A stretch of DNA of 53,644 nucleotides from Deltaproteobacteria bacterium UBA2409 (lineage in GTDB: Bacteria > Bdellovibrionota_C > UBA2361 > DDRT01), in the NCBI GenBank assembly GCA_002343185.1, contig DDRT01000012.1, positions 38,780 to 92,423 on the forward strand, read 5' to 3'. How positions within the stretch are numbered: the stretch's first letter is position 1; every line of letters starts with the position of its first letter. The notes beneath the pieces were generated by a model, which had not been told where the DNA came from, did no database searches, and saw only the letters and a list, made by a program, of their open reading frames with translations. The translations under genes were made by a program, and so were the position numbers. Shown piece after piece: positions 25,664 to 33,375 of this stretch.

Positions 25664-25712
25664 TTAGCCCTAAATCCATCTATGCTCAAAACCGAAGCTG
25701 CATTTGGTATCA

Positions 25713-26105
25713 TCAAACAAGGTCAAAGATTGTGGTTTTCTCTAGCTTTTTTGATACAAAATCTCTTACCTCCTTAAACACTCTTAACGTTTTTGGCTCA
25801 GCTTCAAGTGGGCCTGGCTCATAAAAGTATACACTTACTGCGCTTGTTGGAGCTAAGGGGCCATCAAACGCTCTAACTACTTCAGCCAAGGAGATCTTGT
25901 TGGCCGGTCTCTTCAACTTAAATCCCCCATTAGGGCCACGCACTGAGGTGACAAGTTGCTTTAACCGGAGTTCTCTTAATATCTGCTGTAAAAACTTGAA
26001 TGGTATATCGCATTCCTTTGAAATCGATTCAGTTTGGGATTCGCCCTCTCTAGCTAAGTGAATTAATGCCAAGATAGCGTATTCTGTCTTATGAGTGAGC
26101 TTCAT
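25713..26105 (-). CDS. Rrf2-family transcriptional regulator, CymR-like
   Basis: A 130-aa winged-helix regulator. The HTH reads SQTESISKECDIPFKFLQQILRELR in two parts, followed by the wing VRGPNGGFKL, typical of Rrf2. The Fe-S cysteine trio of IscR/NsrR is missing; only one Cys is present. With LAEVVRAFDGPLAP it looks more like CymR, the cysteine-metabolism repressor of Firmicutes. It is divergent from cysteine dioxygenase, 46 bases away, which supports a role in sensing cysteine or sulfur status. The start is ATG 26105; a TTG five codons upstream is possible. A candidate operator is at 26119-26134. Confidence 0.85.
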   Translation of the reverse strand: MKLTHKTEYAILALIHLAREGESQTESISKECDIPFKFLQQILRELRLKQLVTSVRGPNGGFKLKRPANKISLAEVVRAFDGPLAPTSAVSVYFYEPGPLEAEPKTLRVFKEVRDFVSKKLEKTTIFDLV

Positions 26106-26113
26106 ACATATTC

Positions 26114-26144
26114 TTGACAAAGTTGGTAGACTTTATCATATACT
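26114..26144 (+). promoter_or_regulatory. candidate promoter and Rrf2 operator of cysteine dioxygenase
   Basis: TTGACA (26114-26119) and TATACT (26139-26144) are 19 bases apart. Between them is the inverted repeat AAAGT-tggtag-ACTTT (26119-26134). The -10 box ends 7 bases before the dioxygenase ATG (26152), so the transcript would be nearly leaderless. The spacing is long, which suits a regulated promoter. Boxes are read by eye. Confidence 0.5.
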
Positions 26145-26151
26145 CCTAGTC

Positions 26152-26631
26152 ATGGGACGGTTTTCCATTTCAACGGCTTTAGAATCCGACGATCCTGAGT
26201 GTAGCAACCCGTTTGATGAAGAAACACTGCTAAATCTCTTAAAAACTGCCCCACCCAAATTAGATACCTACAGTAAATTCATATCATTCGGCAAGGATAG
26301 ATACCAAAGAAATAGAGTGTTCAAAAATCAGTTTATCGAGATCCTTGTTATGTGTTGGGCAAAGGGGCAATGCTCCCCTATTCATAACCATTCTGGATCC
26401 TGGTGTGGCATAAGAGTTCTATCTGGTGTTGCTAATGAGATAAGGTTTGCTGAGGGGTTTTTCTCACTTCTTCCAGTCTCTCAACAATCCTTTGAGCCTG
26501 GATCAATAACAGTGGCACGAGACGATGATATTCACTGTGTTGCGAATTTTAATGATGCACCATTAGTGACGTTACATTGTTATGCTCCACCTCTAGAAAA
26601 CATGGAGATTTTTCAGGTGAAAAGTGTTTGA
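26152..26631 (+). CDS. cysteine dioxygenase (type I)
   Basis: A cupin enzyme that oxidises cysteine to cysteine sulfinate with O2. The iron histidines are the pair in SPIHNHSGSWC and the third in DDIHCVAN. The Cys of SGSWC and the Tyr of LHCYAPP align with the Cys93-Tyr157 pair that forms a crosslinked cofactor in mammalian enzymes; many bacterial enzymes have Gly instead of that Cys. I start at ATG 26152 (159 aa). A frame open to 26095 would overlap the divergent Rrf2 gene and adds no conserved residues. The following flavoprotein gene overlaps it by 8 bases. Confidence 0.88.
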   Translation: MGRFSISTALESDDPECSNPFDEETLLNLLKTAPPKLDTYSKFISFGKDRYQRNRVFKNQFIEILVMCWAKGQCSPIHNHSGSWCGIRVLSGVANEIRFAEGFFSLLPVSQQSFEPGSITVARDDDIHCVANFNDAPLVTLHCYAPPLENMEIFQVKSV

Positions 26632-27865
26632 TATTGCTATCATTGGTGGTGGTTTTAGTGGAACAGCGCTTCTTTGCCATTTACCAAAAAATCTATCTGT
26701 CGCAATACTTGAGCCAGGAAAATTTGGTCGTGGCTTAGCCTATGGTGTTAACTCTCCCTATGTGATTCTGAATGTCCCAGCCTCCAGGATGAGTCTTTAT
26801 CAAAATGATCCAGATAGTTTTTTGAAGTGGCTCGATTCTCGTAATGTAACTGATACCTCATTTGTCTCAAGAAAACTTTATGGTGAGTATCTAAGTGACC
26901 AACTTTCAAATAGAACATTTGAACTGTTTAAAGAGACAGCCTACTTACTTGAGAAAAAAACTTTTGGGTTTTTGATCAATAATTACATCAAGGCTAAGCA
27001 TGTGGTTATTGCAACCGGAAATTCTGAAAATACTATTATAAAAGGAGAAAACATTATACCAATTTCAAGGCTCTTAGATGGTGAAAAAATTGACCTCTCT
27101 GTAAAAAGAATATCAATTATTGGCTCTAGTCTGAGCGCGCATGATGCAATTATAGAACTTAGATCTAGAGGTTTTATCGGTGAGCTTCTAATAATCTCAA
27201 GGCATGGGCTTACTCCAAAAATTCATCCACCTACATTTAAACACTCTGATCCAACTGAGATTACCTTCAGCTCTCTATTAGAGTGTATTAAATACATAAG
27301 GAAGGAATCTAAGAGAACATCTGACTGGATTCAAGTACTAGACTCGTTTAGAGTGATTACACCTCTAATTTGGCAGAGATTTTCTCTAAAAGAGAAGGAG
27401 TATTTTCTTAAGCGCGTAAAAACTTACTGGGACATCCACAGACACAGAATTCCTCCAATTAATCATAAGTTTAAGATAAAAAAAGGGACTGTAATCAACA
27501 GTAGTCATGAGCACGGAAAGGTAAAAATTCACCTCAAATCGGGAGAGGAGATTTTGAGTGAATATGTAGTCGACGCAAGTGGAATCTCATGGGAAGAGAA
27601 GAATCCCTTTATTGTGGGACTTTTTAAATCAGGAATCGCAAAACCGTCATTCAAACTTGGAGGAATCGTAACCGACAAACTAGGTAGAGTAATTGATAAT
27701 ATGGGCTCAAATCATTTGAATCTTTTCGCGCTAGGACCAGTAAGACGAGGAGACCTATTAGAAACTACTGCTGTTAGAGAAATTCGCGAGCAGGCTTTTA
27801 ACCTCGCCAATTTCTTCGATCAGCATTATCAAATGCACTCTCACTCTCTCCAAGAAAGAATTTAA
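26624..27865 (+). CDS. FAD/NAD(P)-binding flavoprotein (YdhS-like)
   Basis: A 413-aa flavoprotein of the FAD-NAD(P)-binding family PF13454. The Rossmann motif IAIIGGGFSGTAL is at 4-16. GRGLAYGVNSPYVILNVPA matches the family. A second dinucleotide motif appears at ISIIGSSLSAHDAI. The GTG start at 26624 follows AGGTGA closely and overlaps the dioxygenase stop by 8 bases, so the two are coupled. Genes of this family often neighbour cysteine dioxygenase, which suggests a role in thiol or sulfinate metabolism, but the reaction is unknown. Its last 68 bases overlap the 3' end of the convergent propeller gene. Confidence 0.82.
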   Translation: MFDIAIIGGGFSGTALLCHLPKNLSVAILEPGKFGRGLAYGVNSPYVILNVPASRMSLYQNDPDSFLKWLDSRNVTDTSFVSRKLYGEYLSDQLSNRTFELFKETAYLLEKKTFGFLINNYIKAKHVVIATGNSENTIIKGENIIPISRLLDGEKIDLSVKRISIIGSSLSAHDAIIELRSRGFIGELLIISRHGLTPKIHPPTFKHSDPTEITFSSLLECIKYIRKESKRTSDWIQVLDSFRVITPLIWQRFSLKEKEYFLKRVKTYWDIHRHRIPPINHKFKIKKGTVINSSHEHGKVKIHLKSGEEILSEYVVDASGISWEEKNPFIVGLFKSGIAKPSFKLGGIVTDKLGRVIDNMGSNHLNLFALGPVRRGDLLETTAVREIREQAFNLANFFDQHYQMHSHSLQERI

Positions 27866-29201
27866 TAGTTCCTCCAACTCCTCTTTCTCTGCTCGTACCA
27901 CCAATAACAAGGTCAGGAGTGCCATCTGTGTTAATATCAGTGACAACAATATTACTAAACCCCGAAACCCCGGTTGAAAGGGTATCTATTGTTTGACCAG
28001 TATCCCCGTCGATTATCTCTACAAACTTTGAGGCTGGAATTAGCACCACTGGTGAATCACCTTCAAGAATTAATGGTGATTGAAACGCCACAGGTTTATG
28101 ATCTAAGCCCTTTTCCCAAAGAACCTCAGGAGATCCATTCTTCAATGTATAGGCAACGACCCTACCCTCACTTCCGGTAGAAACCCATGACACTATGTCC
28201 TTAACCCCATCATTATTGATGTCACCTATAGCAGGAGTACTTGCAGAGCATCTAGCAACAGGCAAGGTATGAAGAACTTGACCTGTATTTACACTTACAA
28301 CTTTTACCCAAGCACCCTTATTCTTGAAATAACAACCACTCCCGATAATTACTTCACTACCTTCTGAGGTCGGATCAACATCAGCTATAACTGGGCTGGA
28401 AAAGAGAACTTGATCCAAATAAACCATATCCAACACTCTAACTGAGTTTCGATCTGGAAATCCGACAATACTTTTTGACGCTAAGGGGTCGATAAAGAAA
28501 ATATTCCCTCCATTTTTTGTCTTCAGCCCATCATTTCGTGAAATATCACTTCCAATAACAACTGTTTTTCGCGGCGCTGTATCGATCATAGTTGGTGATG
28601 ACCAAACTGTGTCAGCTGTATGAACTGCAAGATTTACCTTTCCAAGATGATTTAGGACATAAACGAATCTGCTCCAGCTTCCTACCACTACTTCTTGAAA
28701 ACCATCATTATCAAGATCTGAAATTAAAGGAGTGCTTACAACTGAGTTTCTATAGATCCATACTTTTTTATTTTTACCCCATCTCTTTATTCTAAAGTTC
28801 CAGGCTACCTCTCCAGTATCACCGTGTATCGCGACTACTCCGCCTTCACAGCCTTTTCCATTAAATCCACCATATCCTAAAACTACCTGCTGTCTACCAT
28901 CTCCTGACAAGGAACCAATTGCTGGGGTCGAATAAACTCTGTCTGACTTCGAAGTTTCACTGCAATCGATCCTAGGTATTTTTGTTTTCCAAAGAGTTTC
29001 TCCATTAGATGAAACTGCTACGACTGTTCCAGCTGGAGTAGCCATCACAGCATCCATAATGCCATCATTATTTAAGTCAGCAGCAGCAGGACTTCCCCAT
29101 CCAGCTAGTCCTCCTGCTTTAGGTGAAACAGCCTCAAATTCCTCAAATGTTATGGCTAGCACCGTTATAGGAAAAAATACTAGTAATACGAAAAACTGCA
29201 C
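27798..29201 (-). CDS. secreted FG-GAP/VCBS beta-propeller protein
   Basis: A 467-aa exported protein with signal peptide MQFFVLLVFFPITVLA. The body is a run of FG-GAP/VCBS-type repeats, each with a calcium-binding Dx(D/N)xDG loop: DLNNDGIMDA, DLDNDGFQEV, DINNDGVKDI, DINTDGTPDL. They alternate with PQQ-like strands, consistent with a seven- or eight-bladed propeller for binding ligands or surfaces. The C-terminal 40 residues extend past the last blade and overlap the convergent flavoprotein gene by 68 bases. Upstream is a TAAA-N15-GACGATAT box shared with the secreted subtilase. Confidence 0.82.
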   Translation of the reverse strand: MQFFVLLVFFPITVLAITFEEFEAVSPKAGGLAGWGSPAAADLNNDGIMDAVMATPAGTVVAVSSNGETLWKTKIPRIDCSETSKSDRVYSTPAIGSLSGDGRQQVVLGYGGFNGKGCEGGVVAIHGDTGEVAWNFRIKRWGKNKKVWIYRNSVVSTPLISDLDNDGFQEVVVGSWSRFVYVLNHLGKVNLAVHTADTVWSSPTMIDTAPRKTVVIGSDISRNDGLKTKNGGNIFFIDPLASKSIVGFPDRNSVRVLDMVYLDQVLFSSPVIADVDPTSEGSEVIIGSGCYFKNKGAWVKVVSVNTGQVLHTLPVARCSASTPAIGDINNDGVKDIVSWVSTGSEGRVVAYTLKNGSPEVLWEKGLDHKPVAFQSPLILEGDSPVVLIPASKFVEIIDGDTGQTIDTLSTGVSGFSNIVVTDINTDGTPDLVIGGTSRERGVGGTIKFFLGESESAFDNADRRNWRG

Positions 29202-29208
29202 ATACTAG

Positions 29209-29235
29209 ATATCGTCCTAATGTCAGAGCACTTTA
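29209..29235 (-). promoter_or_regulatory. sigma-28-like promoter box upstream of the propeller gene
   Basis: On the minus strand TAAA, 15 bases, GACGATAT, close to the sigma-28 pattern TAAA-N15-GCCGATAA. AAAAGCCCC lies just upstream. The same arrangement precedes the subtilase gene. The box ends 7 bases before the ATG, so the message would be leaderless. Confidence 0.35.
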
Positions 29236-29340
29236 TATTTCGGGGCTTTTAGTTCGTGTAAAAAATGTTAATAGGCCAATCCTTAAGGTACTATTACCGA
29301 TGTATACTTAATGAGATGTATATATTTGCCATTTTTTAAA

Positions 29341-29400
29341 CATACAAGAACACAGAGAACATTATTCCCTTCGTGTTCTTTGTGTTCTCTGTGGTTCAAA
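29341..29400. repeat. CACAGAG-type repeat, with inverted arms
   Basis: AAGAACACAGAGAAC and the inverse word pair GTTCTTTGTGTTCTCTGTGG face each other around about 15 bases. A second diverged unit, AACCACGAAGACCACCAAGAAC, lies at about 29476-29497. They occupy much of the 29202-29571 gap between the propeller gene and exonuclease I, in which I see no gene. Confidence 0.65.
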
Positions 29401-29571
29401 ATAAAATGATTAGGATCTGAATGACTCATTTCAAGGTCATCGATAAGTGTTTCTGTAACTTCGGCACTTCTTTATTAACCACGAAGACCACCAAGAACAC
29501 TAAGGTGAAAGGTTCATTCTCTGAGGTAACTAAGAAAATTTGATAATATTAGAGATCTGACCCTCAAGTTA

Positions 29572-30837
29572 TCATGCTGCTTTTAAAAACTCATTAAACA
29601 AAGGTGATGCAAGGTAATACTCTCTTAGTGCATCAAGAATCTCTCGATTCTCACCACTTTCTGACTTTCTTAAACTCTCAAGCTCCATAAATAACTCTGT
29701 TGCAGTTTTATGAATTTTTGGATTATCAGCTCCAAGATTCATGCCTCCACCATATCTATACTTTGCGTAATCAGGAAGATTTTTTTGAACAAAAGGATCG
29801 TCCTCTTGGAGATTAGCAAGTCTCCACCTACCCCAAAGTCTCTTTGTATTATCTGAAATAATGGATCTTGGTTCTTTTCCCTGAATTAAATCACCAAGTG
29901 CAATAATTTCTTCATTTCTAACTTTATAAATAAAAACCTCGATATCACCCTTTGGTTCTGTGAAAAAATTATCCAGTGAAACGCCCTTGTAAGCCTCTTC
30001 AAGAGCGCTCATAAAATCTAAGCTCAAAGCTTCAGGCTCTTCTGTTCCTAGAAAGAAATCACCCTTTTGTTTGTTAAAATACGATACCGCCTCTCTTTTG
30101 TTTTCTACCTCTTTAAACTTATTAAGATCCACCCACAGTGCACTGTTCAAGTTTTCATCAAGTAGACAAAATGGTTTTTCAACTAACCCATCAACTTTTG
30201 ACACTACTTCGTATTTAGAAAGTATTGGTGGCTCATAACTAGAAAATGTTCTTACATCTAGCCCGAATTCCTTAAAAATATATTTAGCCAGATCTATTGA
30301 AAGATCCACATCTGCTTTTGCCTCGTGTGATTGCACTCCCTTTAAGAGTCCAAAAGTTTGAGTAACATTTTCGAGCGTACAAACTAACTTATCGTCTTTT
30401 GTTAGTGCCTTTCTAACTTCGGCGTTCTTTGAACATATGTATCTTACTGCATGAAGGAGATCTCTTCTTTTTAGTCTTGTTAAAGGAGGAATGAAACCAT
30501 TTCTGTTTAGTGTGGTTTTTAAAAAATCAAAATCAAATTTATTAGAGTTATACCCAATAAGTGAAGCACCTTCTTTTGATTCAGCACATAAAAATGACCA
30601 GATAGCTTTTGAAGCCTCATATTCAGAGTACTGAGTATCTCTGGTTAAAATATTTACTTTATTAGCAAGTATCGCCCCAGGCTCAGGTAGTTGAAGCCTG
30701 GTTAGAGCTACATCTCCTTTAAGGGTTTTTATAGGCTCAAACTCTTCATCAACAAGTGTAAAACAAAAATTAAGTATCTGTCCTACAAATGAGATAGAAG
30801 TAGTTTCTAGATCGAAAAAGATTGATTTTTGTGACAT
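29572..30837 (-). CDS. sbcB: exonuclease I (SbcB-like DEDDh exonuclease)
   Basis: A 3'-5' single-strand DNA exonuclease of the DnaQ superfamily. ExoI: FDLETT carries D9 and E11. GYNSNKFDFDFL holds the third acidic residue. HEAKADVD holds the catalytic His and last Asp. LPEPGAILANKVNILT and the C-terminal RWRLANLQEDDP / YRYGGG segments match ExoI beyond the nuclease core. At 421 aa it is shorter than E. coli SbcB (475). The ATG follows directly on the eight-T tract of a terminator-like hairpin, with no separate ribosome binding site. Upstream in the same direction is ribosomal protein THX. Confidence 0.87.
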   Translation of the reverse strand: MSQKSIFFDLETTSISFVGQILNFCFTLVDEEFEPIKTLKGDVALTRLQLPEPGAILANKVNILTRDTQYSEYEASKAIWSFLCAESKEGASLIGYNSNKFDFDFLKTTLNRNGFIPPLTRLKRRDLLHAVRYICSKNAEVRKALTKDDKLVCTLENVTQTFGLLKGVQSHEAKADVDLSIDLAKYIFKEFGLDVRTFSSYEPPILSKYEVVSKVDGLVEKPFCLLDENLNSALWVDLNKFKEVENKREAVSYFNKQKGDFFLGTEEPEALSLDFMSALEEAYKGVSLDNFFTEPKGDIEVFIYKVRNEEIIALGDLIQGKEPRSIISDNTKRLWGRWRLANLQEDDPFVQKNLPDYAKYRYGGGMNLGADNPKIHKTATELFMELESLRKSESGENREILDALREYYLASPLFNEFLKAA

Positions 30838-30845
30838 AAAAAAAA

Positions 30846-30865
30846 GAAGCCCCTTCCGGGGCTTC
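30846..30865 (-). terminator. terminator-like hairpin directly before the exonuclease I start
   Basis: Stem GAAGCCCC/GGGGCTTC, 8 bp, loop GGAA, followed on the minus strand by eight T and then the exonuclease ATG at 30837. It should terminate the THX transcript. The hairpin contains AAGGGG, the only Shine-Dalgarno-like sequence available to the next gene, 12 bases from its ATG. Confidence 0.8.
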
Positions 30866-30878
30866 CTAGCTTACCTAT

Positions 30879-30974
30879 CTACTTCTTTTTTGCTCGCTCT
30901 TTCTTCGGTCTTGAGTTTCCGTAACTTCCCTTAAATCTTTTACCTTTTTTAGATCTTGAATCTCCTTTTCCCAT
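30879..30974 (-). CDS. ribosomal protein bTHX (THX), 31 aa
   Basis: A very small, strongly basic protein, MGKGDSRSKKGKRFKGSYG then NSRPKKERAKKK. It matches the THX family (MGKGDKKTRRGK..GSYG.RP.K), a small 30S subunit protein first known from Thermus and also found in Bacteroidetes and some proteobacteria. A perfect AAGGAGG lies 4 bases before the ATG. It follows the subtilase stop by 24 bases and is followed by a strong terminator. It is too short for usual gene-length cut-offs and easily missed. Confidence 0.88.
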   Translation of the reverse strand: MGKGDSRSKKGKRFKGSYGNSRPKKERAKKK

Positions 30975-30998
30975 AGTCCTCCTTAAGGGTCATAGTTT

Positions 30999-32585
30999 TC
31001 ACTGTTTTGCCCTCTTTTTCAATGCCTTAGCTCTAAGCCTTGCAAGTCTAAGTTTCATCTCCTCACCTATTGTTGCTGCACCAGACATTGAGAATAAACA
31101 ACTTAACTTGGCATTTCTTGCATTCTTTATAAGTTTTTTTACTTTTTTACCTTTAATATCTAGGCCACCATAAAAATACCCCTCATCAAGATCGATTGAT
31201 CCAGAACCTGAAAATGTTTGTTTATTTACCTTAAGAGAGCAGCTAACCTGCACAGTTCCTGTTTCAGATGGATATACCTCACCGCCAAATAATGCTCTTA
31301 CCTTTCCATTTTGATAAACTCTTGCTCCAAATTCATCCAAATAAATCTCTCCGTCCTCTTCATCAATTGGAGTGCCCTCTTCTGGTGGAAAATCTGGTGC
31401 ACCATCTACACATTCTGAGACTGCATTAAAAGCATTGATTCTTCTTCCAGTTGTAGTTTTTCCACTTAAAGAAGATAAAGAATCCCCTGTATTGATGATA
31501 CAACCTCTAAGCTGTGACCCGGTAAGGGATGTATTTGCGGCTTTTACAAGAGCTGCAAGTCCTGCAACATGTGGCGCTGCCATTGAGGTTCCAGAATAAG
31601 AAGCATAACTACCTGTATGTAAGGTTGAGTAGATTCCAACCCCTGGCGCCCCAACATGCACAGTAGATGCTCCATAGTTTGAAAAACTTGCAAGTCCATC
31701 GCTTGAAGTCGTTGCTGCAACGGTAATCGACGTAGAAAACTGATAGTTAGCTGGATAAAAAGGGAGTGAATCATTATTAGTTGCACTATTTCCAGCTGCA
31801 AATACAAGAACAATCCCGGCATCAGAAGCGGCCTGAAGGGCATCTCTAAATGGCGAATAATCTGCACCCTGTGCGCCAAGTGAAAAGTTCATCACATGAG
31901 CACCTTGCTCTCTTGCATAATCAGTTCCAGCAGCAACACTAGCTAAAGATCCACTACCACTAGATCCAAGAACCTTGACTCCGATAAGAGACACATTCCA
32001 GTTAACGCCAGCAACTCCTACGCCGTTATTTCCAGTGGCACCAATAGTTCCTGCTACATGTGTTCCATGACCATTATCATCAGCAAAGTTTGAATTATTA
32101 CTATAAAAATTATACCCAGTGGTAGAATCCGGAATGTCACTATGTGAGCTTGAAATTCCAGTGTCTAAGACTGCAACTTTGATCTGACTACTTCCAGTTG
32201 TTATATCCCAAGCTGAAGGAGCTTCAATTTTTGTCATACCCCAAAGACTGCTTAACATTGGATCTGATGAAGTTTGCACAAGTTCTAGCACTGCATTTGG
32301 AGCACAGGAAATAAGTTTTCCAAGCCGTAAGTTTTTACGCTCATAATCTTTTGATTTTTTAAGAATAGTAAAATCTATTTTCTTTTTGCCGCGAGATAGT
32401 CCTCCTTTAACTGTAAAAACTCTGATCTTAGAAGATAACTGCTCACCTTTGGATCTATCTATTGCGAATGTCCTTGTTCCTCTAATCTTCTCTCCAGCCT
32501 TTGCTCGGCACACTATTTGGTTTTCAAGATACTCCTGAGTAAACCCACTACCAGCAATAAAAAGTAAGACTACTAAAAACCGCAT
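30999..32585 (-). CDS. secreted subtilisin-like serine protease (S8)
   Basis: A 528-aa exported subtilase. Signal peptide MRFLVVLLFIAGSGFTQ, a pro-region (about 20-105), then the S8 domain: catalytic D141 in VAVLDTGI, H173 in DNGHGTHVAG, oxyanion Asn in VLVFAAGNSA, and Ser in YSGTSMAAPHVAG (about residue 335). After the catalytic domain (about 400) comes a beta-rich C-terminal part (400-510) and a basic end (RLARLRAKALKKRAKQ). All triad residues are intact. It has a sigma-28-like box 9 bases upstream of the ATG and no ribosome binding site, suggesting a leaderless message. Confidence 0.93.
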   Translation of the reverse strand: MRFLVVLLFIAGSGFTQEYLENQIVCRAKAGEKIRGTRTFAIDRSKGEQLSSKIRVFTVKGGLSRGKKKIDFTILKKSKDYERKNLRLGKLISCAPNAVLELVQTSSDPMLSSLWGMTKIEAPSAWDITTGSSQIKVAVLDTGISSSHSDIPDSTTGYNFYSNNSNFADDNGHGTHVAGTIGATGNNGVGVAGVNWNVSLIGVKVLGSSGSGSLASVAAGTDYAREQGAHVMNFSLGAQGADYSPFRDALQAASDAGIVLVFAAGNSATNNDSLPFYPANYQFSTSITVAATTSSDGLASFSNYGASTVHVGAPGVGIYSTLHTGSYASYSGTSMAAPHVAGLAALVKAANTSLTGSQLRGCIINTGDSLSSLSGKTTTGRRINAFNAVSECVDGAPDFPPEEGTPIDEEDGEIYLDEFGARVYQNGKVRALFGGEVYPSETGTVQVSCSLKVNKQTFSGSGSIDLDEGYFYGGLDIKGKKVKKLIKNARNAKLSCLFSMSGAATIGEEMKLRLARLRAKALKKRAKQ

Positions 32586-32594
32586 TAAGATAAA

Positions 32595-32621
32595 CCATCG
32601 TGCTAGTTCTTAGATCTTTTA
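32595..32621 (-). promoter_or_regulatory. sigma-28-like promoter box upstream of the subtilase
   Basis: On the minus strand TAAA, 15 bases, CACGATGG, with AAAAGCCCC upstream at nearly the same distance as before the propeller gene. The match to GCCGATAA is weaker than there. The rest of 32586-32865 holds a CACAGAG repeat and no gene. Confidence 0.3.
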
Positions 32622-32794
32622 ATAAAATGGGGCTTTTTATTAGGTTGTATGGTGTATAGACAGTGATTACGAAATTCACTTAACTGAATTAAATTTATCA
32701 ACTACCTCAAATACTTAAAGCCTTAGGAAAATCTAGCTTTAGAGTTTGTGTCGAAATATAGTTTTTAATTTCGGTAATTTTTATACTTTTTTAA

Positions 32795-32858
32795 ACACAG
32801 AGTTCGCAGAGTTTCTCAGAGTATTTTTTAATGCTTGAAAGCAGAGGTCGCAGAGTAT
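32795..32858 (+). repeat. CACAGAG-type repeat
   Basis: AACACAGAGTTCGCAGAG, then CTCAGAG, and after a short gap GCAGAGGTCGCAGAG: four to five related words. Same family as the window ends and 29341-29400. Located between queF and the subtilase promoter region. Confidence 0.65.
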
Positions 32859-32865
32859 TTAAACC

Positions 32866-33345
32866 TTACTTTTTCCTCTGTTCCCGGCTATCAATTTTGC
32901 AGGTTGTATTAATGCCTCCTCTTACATTGTAGTGAGTTTCGATAATTAAATACTTTGGATCCTTTAAGAACTTCAAAAGATCAGCAAATATGGTTGCTGT
33001 GATTTCTTCCTGTGATAGTCCGATATTTCTCCAGGAGATGAGGTAGTATTTTAGACTTTTTAATTCTAGATAACGGGAACCAGGAATGTACTCAATTCTT
33101 AGAGTTCCATAATCAGGAAGCCCTGAAAACGGGCATTGAGCTGAAAACTCATTAGTTTCATAAACAACAACCTGACTTTCCTTAAACTTATATGGGATTG
33201 TATCGACTGATTTTGCACGTGTTTCTGGAGACCTAAACAGCTCAACTTGGCCCTCTGGCTTAATGCCATATTTCGCCATGTACTTAAGGGACGCTTCAGT
33301 ATTTTTAACAGTATCCTGATAAAGCTTTTTTAGCTTATTTTTCAT
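32866..33345 (-). CDS. queF: 7-cyano-7-deazaguanine reductase QueF (short form)
   Basis: NADPH-dependent reduction of preQ0 to preQ1 in queuosine synthesis. Unimodular (159 aa) type. The catalytic C71 and D78 lie in SAQCPFSGLPDYG. The QueF motif is LELKSLKYYL, followed by SWRN. Glu of IETHYNVRGG binds substrate. The C-terminus KIDSREQRKK is intact. It is divergent from the YdjM-like gene with 30 bases between starts. No other queuosine gene is in the window. Confidence 0.94.
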   Translation of the reverse strand: MKNKLKKLYQDTVKNTEASLKYMAKYGIKPEGQVELFRSPETRAKSVDTIPYKFKESQVVVYETNEFSAQCPFSGLPDYGTLRIEYIPGSRYLELKSLKYYLISWRNIGLSQEEITATIFADLLKFLKDPKYLIIETHYNVRGGINTTCKIDSREQRKK

Positions 33346-33375
33346 CGCGGGATTTTAGCATAGGTTTAGATTGGA

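Noticed and set aside
26095..26151. Longer N-terminus of cysteine dioxygenase
   Set aside because: It would run through the candidate promoter and overlap the divergent Rrf2 start; ATG 26152 gives normal length.
29341..29500. CRISPR or transposon end
   Set aside because: The CACAGAG words are imperfect, have no unique spacers and no transposase nearby.
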